A stretch of 64,000 bases of DNA, from positions 1-64,000 of the forward strand of contig BQJD01000004.1 of NCBI GenBank assembly GCA_021604525.1, in the 5' to 3' direction. The notes beneath the pieces were generated by a model, which was not told the DNA's origin, made no database searches, and was given only the letters and a program-made list of their open reading frames with translations. The position numbers were made by a program, and so were the translations under genes. The stretch comes from a marine bacterium B5-7 (lineage in GTDB: Bacteria > Pseudomonadota > Gammaproteobacteria > Arenicellales > CAJQKF01). Each line of letters begins with the position of its first letter. Within the stretch, counting starts at the first letter, position 1. Of the stretch, positions 24,317 through 32,796 are shown in pieces.

Positions 24317-25639
24317 ATGAGTCAGAGCGCCAAAAAATTAAATGCCCAGGTCACCACTAATGCCCAATGGCAGGTACGCAAGGAAGCCGCCATCGCCCGA
24401 GGGCAGGGAAACATTGCTTCGGTGTATGTCGACCGGGCAGAAAACGCCGAAATGTGGGATGTCGAAGGCACCCGCTATATCGATTTTGGCACTGGCATCG
24501 CGGTCTGTAATACCGGCCACTTGCATCCAAGGGTCAAGGCCGCGGTGGCCGCACAGTTGGACCGTTTCAGTCATACCTGCGTCATGGTTACGCCGTATGA
24601 CTCGGCGGTTGAGCTGGCGGAGAAGCTCAACGAGCTGGCGCCGGGAACTTCGCCCAAGAAAACCATTTTCGTCACCACGGGTGCCGAGGCCATCGAGAAC
24701 TGCGTCAAGATTGCACGGGCTCATACGGGGCGACGTGGCGTCATTGCATTCAACGGCGGATTCCATGGTCGTACGATGTTGGCCATGGGCCTGACTGGTA
24801 AAATCACGCCGTATAAAAATCTGTTCGGTCCGTTTCCGGCCGAGATCTACCACGCGCCGTTTCCCATCGATTACCACGGTATTTCTATCGAGGACTCGTT
24901 AAAAGCACTGGATGCACTCTTTAAAGCAGACATCGCACCCAGCGACGTGGCCGCCATCATGGTAGAGCCGGTTCAGGGCGAGGGTGGCTTTTACCCAGCG
25001 TCCAACGAGTTTATGCAGGCATTGAGAAAAATATGCGATGAGCACGGCATTGTCCTGATCGCCGATGAGATCCAGACCGGATTCGGTCGCACCGGAAAGT
25101 TTTTCTGCTGCGAATATGCCGATATCGAACCCGACCTGATGACCGTGGCAAAGGGGGTCGCTGGTGGGTTTCCGTTGGCTGCGGTTGTTGGCAAGTCCGA
25201 AATCATGGATGCACCGCTGCCGGGTGGCCTGGGCGGTACATACGGCGGGTCTCCCATAGGTTGCGCCGCGGCACTGGCGGTCATTGATGTGATAAGAGAT
25301 GAAAAGCTGGTAGTCGCTTCCAATCGTATCGGTAAATTGTTCGAAAAACGTCTTGGTCAATTACAGCAAAAATTCCCTGATGCCATCGGCGATATTCGCA
25401 CCTCGCGCGGTGCGATGATGGCAATGGAGCTCGTTAAGAATGGCAGTGCCGATCAACCTGATCCGGATTTGACCAAGGCGATTGTGACCGAGGCTTATGC
25501 CAACGGATTAGTGTTGCTTTCCTGTGGAACCCGAGGCAACGTGATTCGGTTTTTACCGCCGCTGACCATCTCCGACGAACTGGCAAACGAGGGGCTGGAT
25601 ATTCTCGCTACATGCATTGAAAAGTGTTGTTCAACATAA
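24317..25639 (+). CDS. gabT: 4-aminobutyrate aminotransferase GabT
   Basis: A class III PLP-dependent aminotransferase that moves the amino group of 4-aminobutyrate to 2-oxoglutarate, giving succinate semialdehyde. The product has 440 residues from the ATG at 24317, with AGGAG about 9 bases upstream. Motifs: FGTGIAVCNTGHLHP, FVTTGAEAIENCVKIARA, AFNGGFHGRTMLAMGLTGK, EPVQGEGGFYPA, the cofactor Asp in IADEIQTGFGRTGKFF, and the Schiff-base Lys in TVAKGVAGGFPLAA near residue 279. GabT is favoured over ornithine aminotransferases by these signatures. No gabD is adjacent; it seems to be a single transcription unit. Confidence 0.92.
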   Translation: MSQSAKKLNAQVTTNAQWQVRKEAAIARGQGNIASVYVDRAENAEMWDVEGTRYIDFGTGIAVCNTGHLHPRVKAAVAAQLDRFSHTCVMVTPYDSAVELAEKLNELAPGTSPKKTIFVTTGAEAIENCVKIARAHTGRRGVIAFNGGFHGRTMLAMGLTGKITPYKNLFGPFPAEIYHAPFPIDYHGISIEDSLKALDALFKADIAPSDVAAIMVEPVQGEGGFYPASNEFMQALRKICDEHGIVLIADEIQTGFGRTGKFFCCEYADIEPDLMTVAKGVAGGFPLAAVVGKSEIMDAPLPGGLGGTYGGSPIGCAAALAVIDVIRDEKLVVASNRIGKLFEKRLGQLQQKFPDAIGDIRTSRGAMMAMELVKNGSADQPDPDLTKAIVTEAYANGLVLLSCGTRGNVIRFLPPLTISDELANEGLDILATCIEKCCST

Positions 25640-25680
25640 TAAAGACTTGATGCCGCGGCGTCATTGATAGAGTGCAAATT

Positions 25681-26244
25681 ATGATTCGATTAACCGGTTT
25701 GTCTGGAAGTCTGCGACAGGATTCTTTCAATACGCGGCTTCTCAAGGCGATGGCGACAATGGCGCCTGATGATGTAGATATCAGCGTAGACACCATCGCC
25801 GGCATTCCGCTCTACAACGGTGACGATGAGGGCCAACACGGAATTCCTGAAGCGGTCGAATTGTTGAAGTCGCGCATCGTTGAGACGGACGGGCTGATCG
25901 TCAGTACACCGGAGTACAACAATGCCATGCCAGGTGTACTGAAGAATGCCGTTGACTGGTTGTCACGACCACCGTCGGATATCCGGCGGGTATTTCATAA
26001 TTTGCCACTGGCAGTAATCGGTGCAACGCAGGGTGCCTTCGGTACCACGCTATCGCAAGTTTCCTGGCTGCCTGTATGGCGGTTGCTTGGAGTGAATTTG
26101 TTCACAACGGAGCGGTTGATGGTGTCAGCGGCGAATAATCTGTTCGATGACGATGGTTCAATCATTGACGAGGGGGTTGAACAACGGATTCATACATTTA
26201 TCGAAAAATTTGCTGTATTCGTCGCAGACCATCGGCGCCCATGA
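25681..26244 (+). CDS. NADPH-dependent FMN reductase family protein
   Basis: A 187-residue flavodoxin-fold oxidoreductase of the FMN_red family (ChrR/YieF-like quinone or chromate reductases). The phosphate-binding loop is GLSGSLRQDSFNTRLL at residues 4-19, and the flavin-contacting motif is TPEYNNAMPGVLKNAVDWLS near 78-97. The ATG at 25681 is chosen; GTG at 25672 would add three residues. It lies 41 bases after gabT and may be co-transcribed. Downstream, between it and the convergent MFS gene, is palindromic repeat copy B. Confidence 0.9.
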   Translation: MIRLTGLSGSLRQDSFNTRLLKAMATMAPDDVDISVDTIAGIPLYNGDDEGQHGIPEAVELLKSRIVETDGLIVSTPEYNNAMPGVLKNAVDWLSRPPSDIRRVFHNLPLAVIGATQGAFGTTLSQVSWLPVWRLLGVNLFTTERLMVSAANNLFDDDGSIIDEGVEQRIHTFIEKFAVFVADHRRP

Positions 26245-26280
26245 TCCGACGTCAGTCTGATACTTATAGTGTCAATATTT

Positions 26281-26350
26281 GGAACCTGTCCCAAACTGAG
26301 TGAAGGCCGCCAGGATTGGTAGGTTGCAGCCATTTCGAAATGGGTTCTAG
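26281..26350. repeat. Palindromic dispersed repeat, copy B (internally deleted)
   Basis: On the minus strand this 70-base segment follows copy A closely at both ends. It opens with AGAACCCATTTC, then TGGCTGCAACC and CCAAT, jumps over about 70 internal bases of copy A, and resumes with CTGGCGGCCTTC, CTCAGTTTG and GGTTC. It lies between two convergent genes and contains the stop codon of the MFS gene (26347-26349), a typical place for a bidirectional terminator or REP-like element. Confidence 0.75.
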
Positions 26351-27666
26351 TCAGGTTCGCTGACATCCGCAAGCGTGCGTGCATAAATCGCCGCGATGAA
26401 TGAGCCTATGCCGAGAATGCCAACCGTGGCGGTTGCACCGATCAATTGACCGACTAATCCAAGGAGTCCGCCGGCCAGCATCAGCAAGCCGATTACGGTA
26501 TTGGATACGGCAACATAGGCAGCGCGATTATCGGCGTTGGCCATGTCCACCAGATAGACCTTGCGCCCCAAACGGACCCCGCCGTGCATGACATTCAAAA
26601 CGAAAAAGATAGCTGCCAGGCCTAACTCACTGGTTGCCCAATGCCATTGAAGCCATACCGCTGTCACCGTGTAGACAGCCAGTAATCCGGCACCCGTTGA
26701 TGCAAGCATCATCACCTGGCGTGAGGATCGATCGCCCAGATACCCCCACACGGGTGCAGAGATCGTAGTGGCAAGCCCGTTGGCGATAATCAGCGCACCC
26801 AGACCCAACAACGCGGTATCGGATTGTTGCTGCGCCACAAGGACGTAAAAAGGCGGTGCCAGGGCGATGCAGAGCAGCAGTGATCGTGTGATCAGATAGT
26901 GTCTGAATTCAGTATCGTCGACAATCAATTTCATCTGACGAATGGCAACTTCGAGAGCATTGCCGCCGCCTTCAGTGGCGCCCGGCTGTTCACGAATCAT
27001 GGAGAAAATCAGTGTCGCACCAAGCCACAGGATTCCACCTGTAGCCAACAGGATAGCGAACACGGTGGCTTCCGATTCCTTAAAACTGCCAATTGCCAGC
27101 CATGAACCAATAGCCAGAACGACGACACCGGATAGTCCGGCACTCATTCCCATCAAAATTCCACGCCGGCTTTTCGACACGGTTTTACCGAGAACATCTT
27201 TAGCCGATACCGAACAAATACCCCGGGAGAGACTGAATATGATAAGCATGCCGGTGATTGCAATACCAGCGATGCCGCCTTCAAGAAACAGGGCCGCGAT
27301 TGCCATGCCCAACAAACTGAGCGCTGACAGGATTGCACCGAGCAGCCATACACCTTTGCGTTTGGGTTTATGTCGAACTGCTGCAGCGACCACGAGCTGC
27401 GGAATCAGGATTCCGGCTTCACGAATCGGTACCAGCATGCCGGTAAACCCTATCGGCACACCAAGGGATGCGAATAGCCACGGTATCACCAACTTCGCGC
27501 TGGCTATCTCGTCGGCAATCTTGCCTAAAACATTGGCGCCAAGATAGGCGAAGAAATTGTGCGGCGTATCCTTACAGGCCGCCTCCGGGATGTCCTTGCA
27601 AACGCGTGCGTCCTCGTCTCCGAAGATGAGTGCAGTAAAGTTATCGGTCATCTTGCCAACACGCAT
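26347..27666 (-). CDS. MFS transporter
   Basis: A 439-residue polytopic membrane protein with about 12 hydrophobic segments. The N-terminal FFAYLGANVLGKIADEI is followed by a glycine-rich segment (VPIGFTGMLVPIREAGIL). The second half has the loop GYLGDRSSRQVMMLASTGAGL, which matches the MFS loop 2-3 or 8-9 signature G...DR.GRR. The substrate is unknown. It is convergent with the FMN reductase gene and divergent from the DUF1801 gene at 27783. Its stop codon lies inside repeat copy B. Confidence 0.8.
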   Translation of the reverse strand: MRVGKMTDNFTALIFGDEDARVCKDIPEAACKDTPHNFFAYLGANVLGKIADEIASAKLVIPWLFASLGVPIGFTGMLVPIREAGILIPQLVVAAAVRHKPKRKGVWLLGAILSALSLLGMAIAALFLEGGIAGIAITGMLIIFSLSRGICSVSAKDVLGKTVSKSRRGILMGMSAGLSGVVVLAIGSWLAIGSFKESEATVFAILLATGGILWLGATLIFSMIREQPGATEGGGNALEVAIRQMKLIVDDTEFRHYLITRSLLLCIALAPPFYVLVAQQQSDTALLGLGALIIANGLATTISAPVWGYLGDRSSRQVMMLASTGAGLLAVYTVTAVWLQWHWATSELGLAAIFFVLNVMHGGVRLGRKVYLVDMANADNRAAYVAVSNTVIGLLMLAGGLLGLVGQLIGATATVGILGIGSFIAAIYARTLADVSEPD

Positions 27667-27782
27667 ATTGAATAGTTCATTGGTAATGGTTGTGGTTACG
27701 GGTCTGGCTATTCGTCATGAACCAATGAACTATATTAAAGTAGCGGACATAGATAAAACGGGTAAGAAAAGGGACAGAAAGC

Positions 27783-28220
27783 ATGTGTGAGCAAAAAACA
27801 CGACCCGGACTCATAACGGTCGATGCGTTTCTTGCCTCGGTGGATCCTGCCAGGCGAGATGATGTCGACACCCTTTTACAACTGATGCATGAGGTAACAG
27901 CCGCCGATCCCGTGATATGGGGCGATTCAATTGTCGGCTTTGGCGCTTACGATTACACCTATAACAGCGGCTGGCAAGGCACCTCGTTTGTTACGGGATT
28001 CTCGCCGCGCAAACGCAACATTGCGGTTTACATCATGCCCGGATTCGAGACTTGCGAGGAACTTCTCGATCGACTGGGTCCGCATTCCAAGGGTAAGTCG
28101 TGTCTGTATCTCACACGCCTTGCGCGTATCAATCTGGAGGTACTGGCCGAATTGGTGAGCGAGTCCGTTGAAATAATGAAGTCGCGTTACGACGTGCGCA
28201 TGCCGAAATCAAAAACTTGA
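27783..28220 (+). CDS. DUF1801 domain protein
   Basis: A 145-residue YdhG-like DUF1801 protein. Recognisable elements are VDAFLASVDPARRDDVDTLLQLM at bases about 27817-27886, WGDSIVGFGAYDYTY and RKRNIAVYIMPGFE. The family has a small alpha/beta fold shared with YjbR/CyaY-like proteins and no assigned function. It lies 20 bases upstream of the small membrane protein gene and may form an operon with it. Confidence 0.85.
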   Translation: MCEQKTRPGLITVDAFLASVDPARRDDVDTLLQLMHEVTAADPVIWGDSIVGFGAYDYTYNSGWQGTSFVTGFSPRKRNIAVYIMPGFETCEELLDRLGPHSKGKSCLYLTRLARINLEVLAELVSESVEIMKSRYDVRMPKSKT

Positions 28221-28240
28221 GATTCAGGAGGTAATAATAC

Positions 28241-28681
28241 ATGTCAGGAACCAAAAAAAGCTTCGGCAAGGTTATCAGGGACCTGATATTGGCCCTGCTT
28301 AATGCGACCATTGTTTTAGTGATTATCGCGGTAGTGTTGGGTCTCATACTGATGTCAAAGGTTGAATCGGTAACGGCAGGGATCAACGAACGACTCGCTG
28401 CTATCGCGCCACTGAAAACCCGTATTGAAAACACAACCAACGAGATGCGTGAGCTTAAGGATGAAATCGCATTGCTACGTGATAACGGTGATGTGATCGA
28501 TGCGGCCGTACTCGGCGTCATCGACAATCGCATGCAAATCGTTGTTACAAATGTTGCCGATATCAAGGAGCAAATGGCAGGATTAAGCATTGAGCCGGAT
28601 CAGCTTGTCGATCATGCGATTGAAAAAAGCACGACAGAAATCGGTCGCGTCATCAGCGGTATGCGCCACTGTAGTCAATAA
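28241..28681 (+). CDS. Small single-pass membrane protein, hypothetical
   Basis: A 146-residue protein with a basic N-terminus (SGTKKSFGKVIRD), one transmembrane helix (about residues 15-40, very rich in Val, Ile and Leu) and a helical C-terminal part. The latter has a heptad-like run (ERLAAIAPLKTRIENTTNEM) that suggests a coiled coil, probably facing the periplasm. No family is recognised. AGGAGG lies 10 bases upstream of the ATG. The gene ends 52 bases before rnpB. Confidence 0.6.
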   Translation: MSGTKKSFGKVIRDLILALLNATIVLVIIAVVLGLILMSKVESVTAGINERLAAIAPLKTRIENTTNEMRELKDEIALLRDNGDVIDAAVLGVIDNRMQIVVTNVADIKEQMAGLSIEPDQLVDHAIEKSTTEIGRVISGMRHCSQ

Positions 28682-28733
28682 CATCTCGCATGGGCACTTG
28701 TTTGCCGAAGCGGTAACCGGTACTCTCGCCGCC

Positions 28734-29190
28734 GGGAGCCGGCCGGGCAGTCGCTGGCGATGGTCGCAAGATCAGCGCTGGAGGAAAGTCCGGGCTCCAC
28801 AGGGCAGGGTGCCAGGTAACGCCTGGGCGGCGCAAGCCGACGGAAAGTGCCACAGAAAATATACCGCCCGCCATCTTCCCCGGAATACGGCAAGTCGCAC
28901 CCGGAGCACTGCAATTATTACGTAGCAGTATCGGGTCGCAGCCTCGTATGTCGCGGAAGGTGGCGGGTAAGGGTGAAATGGTGCGGTAAGAGCGCACCGC
29001 GTTCGTGGCAACATGAATGGCAGGGCAAACCCCACCCGGAGCAAGACCAAATAGGGATCCTGCAGGCGCGGCCCGCGCTGGATCCGGGTAGGTTGCTAGA
29101 ACCGCGTGGCGACACGCGGTCCAGATGAATGACTGCCGTTTGAGCGGAAACGCTTGATCACAGAACCCGGCTTACAGGCCGGCTCCCACC
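28734..29190 (+). ncRNA. rnpB: RNase P RNA, bacterial type A
   Basis: The catalytic RNA that trims the 5' leader of pre-tRNAs. The ends are set by helix P1: GGGAGCCGGCC at 28734-28744 is exactly complementary to GGCCGGCTCCC at 29177-29187. Conserved cores are present in order: GAGGAAAGTCCGGGCTCCAC near 28781, GGGTGCCAGGTAACGCCTGG, AGTGCCACAGAAA near 28847, GGTAAGGGTGAAA near 28967, GGTAAGAGCGCACC, GGCAAACCCCACCCGGAGCA and GATGAATGACTGCC near 29125. An L15-type loop around GGCAAACC argues for type A. The open frames found across it on both strands are chance. Confidence 0.96.
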
Positions 29191-29331
29191 ATATCAATCA
29201 CTTGCCTGAGCCAGGCTCGCCTAAAACAGTATTTACGAGGTCTGCACAGCGGTTTCCCAAATTGCCGTTGTAATGCCCGGAATTCGACCGTTTTCCACCG
29301 ACAAATTGCCATTGTTATCAGGCATTTCTGC

Positions 29332-29360
29332 TTGACCTGCCTGAATGCCGTGCTTATAGT
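29332..29360 (+). promoter_or_regulatory. Sigma70-type promoter of the dcw cluster
   Basis: TTGACC at 29332-29337 and TATAGT at 29355-29360 are separated by 17 bases, a near-consensus sigma70 promoter. Transcription would start around 29367, just before three MraZ boxes and about 45 bases upstream of mraZ. It matches the known position of the main mra promoter. Confidence 0.75.
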
Positions 29361-29368
29361 GTCGAATC

Positions 29369-29398
29369 GTGGTAGATCGTGGTGAAAATTGGTAAACC
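29369..29398 (+). promoter_or_regulatory. MraZ operator: three GTGG-type boxes at 10-base spacing
   Basis: GTGGTAGATC (29369-29378), GTGGTGAAAA (29379-29388) and TTGGTAAACC (29389-29398) are direct repeats exactly one helical turn apart. MraZ is known to bind tandem TGGG/GTGG-like repeats upstream of its own gene. They lie at or just downstream of the predicted start site, so binding would repress the promoter. Confidence 0.8.
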
Positions 29399-29412
29399 GG
29401 GCCTGTATTTAA

Positions 29413-29871
29413 ATGTTTCGTGGCGCAAGCACACTCAATATGGATACCAAGGGGCGTATAGCGATCCCGGCTCGTTATCGCGAGGAGATTTTGAGCCGTA
29501 GCTCCGGAAACCTCCTGTTGACGGTCAATAACACCCGGGAACGCTGCCTTTGGCTCTATACGCTCGACGAATGGGAGCGCGCTGAGAAAAAACTCGTCGA
29601 GTTATCAAGTTTCGATAAGGAGGCCCAGTTTCTCAAGCGTTTATTGATCGGCTATGCCAGCGATTGCGAGATGGACGCTAACGGCAGGATGCGAATTTCA
29701 GCACCGCTTATCGAGTTCGCCGGGCTTGATAAACGTGTGATGTTAATTGGACAGGGCAACAAGTTTGAGGTCTGGGACGAGACATTGTGGAACTCGAAGC
29801 GCGACGAGTGGCTGGAAGAGCCGGCGAAAGACAGCCCGGTGTCGGAACACCTGGCCAACCTTTCGCTATAA
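29413..29871 (+). CDS. mraZ: MraZ, transcriptional regulator of the dcw cluster
   Basis: MraZ is an AbrB-like ring-forming DNA-binding protein that represses its own operon. The 152-residue product has the two tandem SpoVT-AbrB-type repeats, each with its conserved loop: DTKGRIAIPARYR from residue 11 and DANGRMRISAPL near 87. It is the first gene of the cluster, after an MraZ-box array. The rsmH start follows 5 bases after its stop. Confidence 0.95.
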   Translation: MFRGASTLNMDTKGRIAIPARYREEILSRSSGNLLLTVNNTRERCLWLYTLDEWERAEKKLVELSSFDKEAQFLKRLLIGYASDCEMDANGRMRISAPLIEFAGLDKRVMLIGQGNKFEVWDETLWNSKRDEWLEEPAKDSPVSEHLANLSL

Positions 29872-29876
29872 CGCCA

Positions 29877-30809
29877 ATGGCTAATGCCGGACACACTCCG
29901 GTACTGTCGAGGGAGGTTGTGAAAGCGTTGAAGCTACCTTGCGACGGATTACTGGTGGATGCGACTTTTGGTCGCGGCGGACACTCTCGTCTGGGTCTCG
30001 AACAACTTGGCCCAAATGGCCGTATTCTGGCTATCGATCGCGATCCCGACGCCGTGTCCTATGGACAACGTGAATTCGCCGCAGAACCTCGAATAAAAAT
30101 CGTACGTGGCCGCTTTTCCGAGTTGGCATCCATTATTGCTGAGCACTATCCGGATGCACGGGTTGATGGCATTTTGCTGGATCTGGGCGTGTCTTCGCCG
30201 CAGCTTGATAGTGCCGCCCGCGGCTTCAGTTTTAATACGTCGGGCCCGCTGGATATGCGTATGGATCCGGACTCGGGCGTCAGCGCCGGACAATGGCTGG
30301 CCGATGCCGAGGAATACGAAATTGTGCGGGTGCTTCGACAATTGGGAGAAGAGCGATTTGCCCGTCGTATCGCCGTCGCCATCAAGCAGGCGATCAGTGA
30401 AGATCAGCTTGATACAACTGCCGATCTGTCACGTATCGTCAGTGCCGCCATACCGGTTCATGAGCGCCACAAGCACCCGGCGACACGCACTTTTCAGGCC
30501 ATCAGGATGAAGGTAAATGACGAACTTGGAGAGCTTGAGAAGGCGCTTGATCAATCATTGTCTCATCTCGGCTGTGGTGGTCGGCTGGTGATTATCAGTT
30601 TTCATTCCCTTGAAGACCGGATGGTCAAGCGGTTTTTCAGGAAGCAGGCGCGTGGTGACGATTTTCCACCGGATTTGCCAATTACCTCCGATCATCTGAA
30701 CCCCCGTCTCAAGCTGATTGGCAAAAGCGTGCGTGCGGATGCTGCTGAGATAGCCAACAACCCGAGGGCGCGCAGCGCCGTCATGCGGGTGGCGGAGAAA
30801 ATCGCATGA
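29877..30809 (+). CDS. rsmH: RsmH, 16S rRNA (cytosine1402-N4)-methyltransferase
   Basis: RsmH (MraW) methylates N4 of C1402 in 16S rRNA using S-adenosylmethionine. The product has 310 residues from the ATG at 29877 (MANAGHTPVLSREVV). Motifs: the SAM-binding loop VDATFGRGGHS near residue 24, ILLDLGVSSPQLD near 100, RGFSF...LDMRMD, and the C-terminal IISFHSLEDRMVKRFF. The frame is open further upstream within mraZ but lacks family sequence there. It overlaps ftsL by 4 bases. Confidence 0.95.
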   Translation: MANAGHTPVLSREVVKALKLPCDGLLVDATFGRGGHSRLGLEQLGPNGRILAIDRDPDAVSYGQREFAAEPRIKIVRGRFSELASIIAEHYPDARVDGILLDLGVSSPQLDSAARGFSFNTSGPLDMRMDPDSGVSAGQWLADAEEYEIVRVLRQLGEERFARRIAVAIKQAISEDQLDTTADLSRIVSAAIPVHERHKHPATRTFQAIRMKVNDELGELEKALDQSLSHLGCGGRLVIISFHSLEDRMVKRFFRKQARGDDFPPDLPITSDHLNPRLKLIGKSVRADAAEIANNPRARSAVMRVAEKIA

Positions 30810-31084
30810 GGCCGGTTATCCCTGTTCTCGCCATCACGCTGATTGCCAGCAGCATGGCGCTGGTTTATGTGCGCTATCAGAGTCGATTGGCGTTTGCCGA
30901 TCTGCATCAGCTCGATACGGAACGTGACGCATTGAACGTCGAATACGGTCGCCTGTTACTGGAACGCGCGACCTGGTCGCTGCAGGACGTTGTTGAGCGT
31001 GAAGCGACAACCCGACTTGATATGAGTCGTCCTGAATCCTCGAACGTGGTGACACTGGTGGTTCCCGCCACGGGGGCAAGGTGA
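30806..31084 (+). CDS. ftsL: Cell division protein FtsL
   Basis: FtsL is a small bitopic divisome protein that forms the FtsQ-FtsL-FtsB complex and activates FtsW-FtsI. The 92-residue product has a transmembrane helix at about residues 3-20 and a periplasmic coiled coil with the usual leucine-rich heptads (LHQLDTERDALNVEYGRLLL). Position between rsmH and ftsI with 4-base overlaps on both sides confirms it; primary sequence is poorly conserved in this family. Confidence 0.92.
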   Translation: MRPVIPVLAITLIASSMALVYVRYQSRLAFADLHQLDTERDALNVEYGRLLLERATWSLQDVVEREATTRLDMSRPESSNVVTLVVPATGAR

Positions 31085-32796
31085 GCAAGGGCCATAACAA
31101 TTACAGTGCTTTCCGTCACTGGACATGTCTCGCTGTCATCATGGCTTCGCTGGTTTTACTTACCGGTAAGGCGGTGCAGTTGCAGTGGGAGCAGGGTGAA
31201 TTTTTAAAACGTCAGGGCCTGGCGCGTACTGTGCGGACCGTGGTCGTCAAACCGAATCGTGGTCGAATTCTCGATCGCAATGGTGAGATTCTTGCCGTTA
31301 GCACACCGGTAGATTCGATCACCGCAGATCCTCGCGTGCTGTGTGCTAATGAGGCGGTCTGGCAGCCATTGGTGGATGCCCTCGAGATCGAAATGGATGT
31401 CATCACGATGCTGTGCAAGCGCGCTGCCGATCAGGAATTCGCCTATCTTAAACGTCATATACCGCCGATTGATGCCAAAGCCGTACTCGATCTGGAGTTC
31501 CCCGGTGTTCATCAATTACGCGAATATCGTCGCTACTATCCGTTGGGTCCGATTGCCGCTCATGTAGTTGGCATGACCGACATAGACGATTATGGCCTCG
31601 AGGGCCTCGAGCGTCAGTTCGAGGCGGTGCTGGGTGGTGAGGAGGGGCTCAACCGAATCGTTCGTGATCGTAAGGGTCGCGTTGTCGAGCGGGTACAACG
31701 AATCAAACCGGTACGTCACGGTAGTGATATCGATACCAGTATCGACGCACGTATTCAGTATGCTACGCGACGCGCCTTGGCAAAATCGTTGTCGGAATTC
31801 AAGGCAGCCGGCGCCTCTGCAATCGTGATGGATGCTCACACAGGGGAAGTTCTGGCGATGGTCAATCTGCCGGATTTCAACCCTAATCGCCGCACGCACG
31901 AAAACACCTCAGCCTATAGAAACCGAGCGGTGACCGATTTACTCGAACCCGGTTCGACAATCAAGCCGTTCACCGTGGCCATGGCGCTTTCCAGCGGTGA
32001 ATTTTCACCCGATACGGTGATAGATACGAGCCCCGGCACGTATCGAATTGGTAGAAACACGATTCACGATGTACATGATTATGGTCCATTGACGGTATCG
32101 CGCGTCATTATCAAATCCAGCAATATCGGCGCTGCCAAGATTGCCATGGCATTGCCGCCGATACGACTGTACGAAATGTTCCACGATGTCGGTTTTGGCA
32201 GTACCACGGGTATTGAGTTGCCCGGTGAACGCATCGGTACTCTAGTAAAACGCAAGAAATGGCGGCCTATCGAACACGCCACTTTGTCATACGGTTACGG
32301 TATGGCAGCAACTCCGATTCAAATCGCGCAGGCCTACGCGGTACTTGCCAATGGCGGGCGAATGGTTCCCGTGACTATTCGCAAACGCAACCATCCGGTT
32401 GATGGCGAACGGATATTATCAACGACGGTTGCTCGCACGATTGTCGATATGCTCGAAGGCGTTGTGACCCGCGACGGTACCGCGCGGCGTGCCAAGGTTT
32501 ATAACTATCGGGTAGCGGGAAAGACCGGCACCAGTCACAAGTTGGTGGGTGGTCAATATGCTGAGGACCGCTACGTTTCGTCTTTTGCCGGAATGGCTCC
32601 AGCTTCAAATCCGCGCTTCGTCATGGTGGTAGTAGTAGACGATCCACGAAGCGATCGATACTACGGTGGTTACGTCGCTGCACCGGTGTTCGCCGAAGTG
32701 ATGGCAGAGGTGTTGAGGCTCTATAACATCGCCCCTGACGATGTGTCGTTGGAGCAGGTTGGGGTCGATGCCAAGCGCAGGGGAGCCGGGGCATGA
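31081..32796 (+). CDS. ftsI: FtsI/PBP3, septal peptidoglycan transpeptidase
   Basis: FtsI cross-links septal peptidoglycan and is the target of some beta-lactams. The 571-residue class B penicillin-binding protein starts with GTG. It has one transmembrane helix near 12-30, a PBP dimerisation domain starting at NRGRILDRNGEILAVS, and the transpeptidase domain with three active-site motifs. These are STIK (in EPGSTIKPF, nucleophile Ser near 292), SSN (IIKSSNIGAAK, near 344) and KTGT (VAGKTGTSHK, near 481). Length is typical. It overlaps ftsL and murE by 4 bases each. Confidence 0.96.
   Translation: MSKGHNNYSAFRHWTCLAVIMASLVLLTGKAVQLQWEQGEFLKRQGLARTVRTVVVKPNRGRILDRNGEILAVSTPVDSITADPRVLCANEAVWQPLVDALEIEMDVITMLCKRAADQEFAYLKRHIPPIDAKAVLDLEFPGVHQLREYRRYYPLGPIAAHVVGMTDIDDYGLEGLERQFEAVLGGEEGLNRIVRDRKGRVVERVQRIKPVRHGSDIDTSIDARIQYATRRALAKSLSEFKAAGASAIVMDAHTGEVLAMVNLPDFNPNRRTHENTSAYRNRAVTDLLEPGSTIKPFTVAMALSSGEFSPDTVIDTSPGTYRIGRNTIHDVHDYGPLTVSRVIIKSSNIGAAKIAMALPPIRLYEMFHDVGFGSTTGIELPGERIGTLVKRKKWRPIEHATLSYGYGMAATPIQIAQAYAVLANGGRMVPVTIRKRNHPVDGERILSTTVARTIVDMLEGVVTRDGTARRAKVYNYRVAGKTGTSHKLVGGQYAEDRYVSSFAGMAPASNPRFVMVVVVDDPRSDRYYGGYVAAPVFAEVMAEVLRLYNIAPDDVSLEQVGVDAKRRGAGA

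Noticed and set aside
28653-29128. Several open frames of 65-114 codons on both strands
   Set aside because: They lie on the rnpB gene, whose helices and conserved blocks account for the sequence; none has a coding signature.
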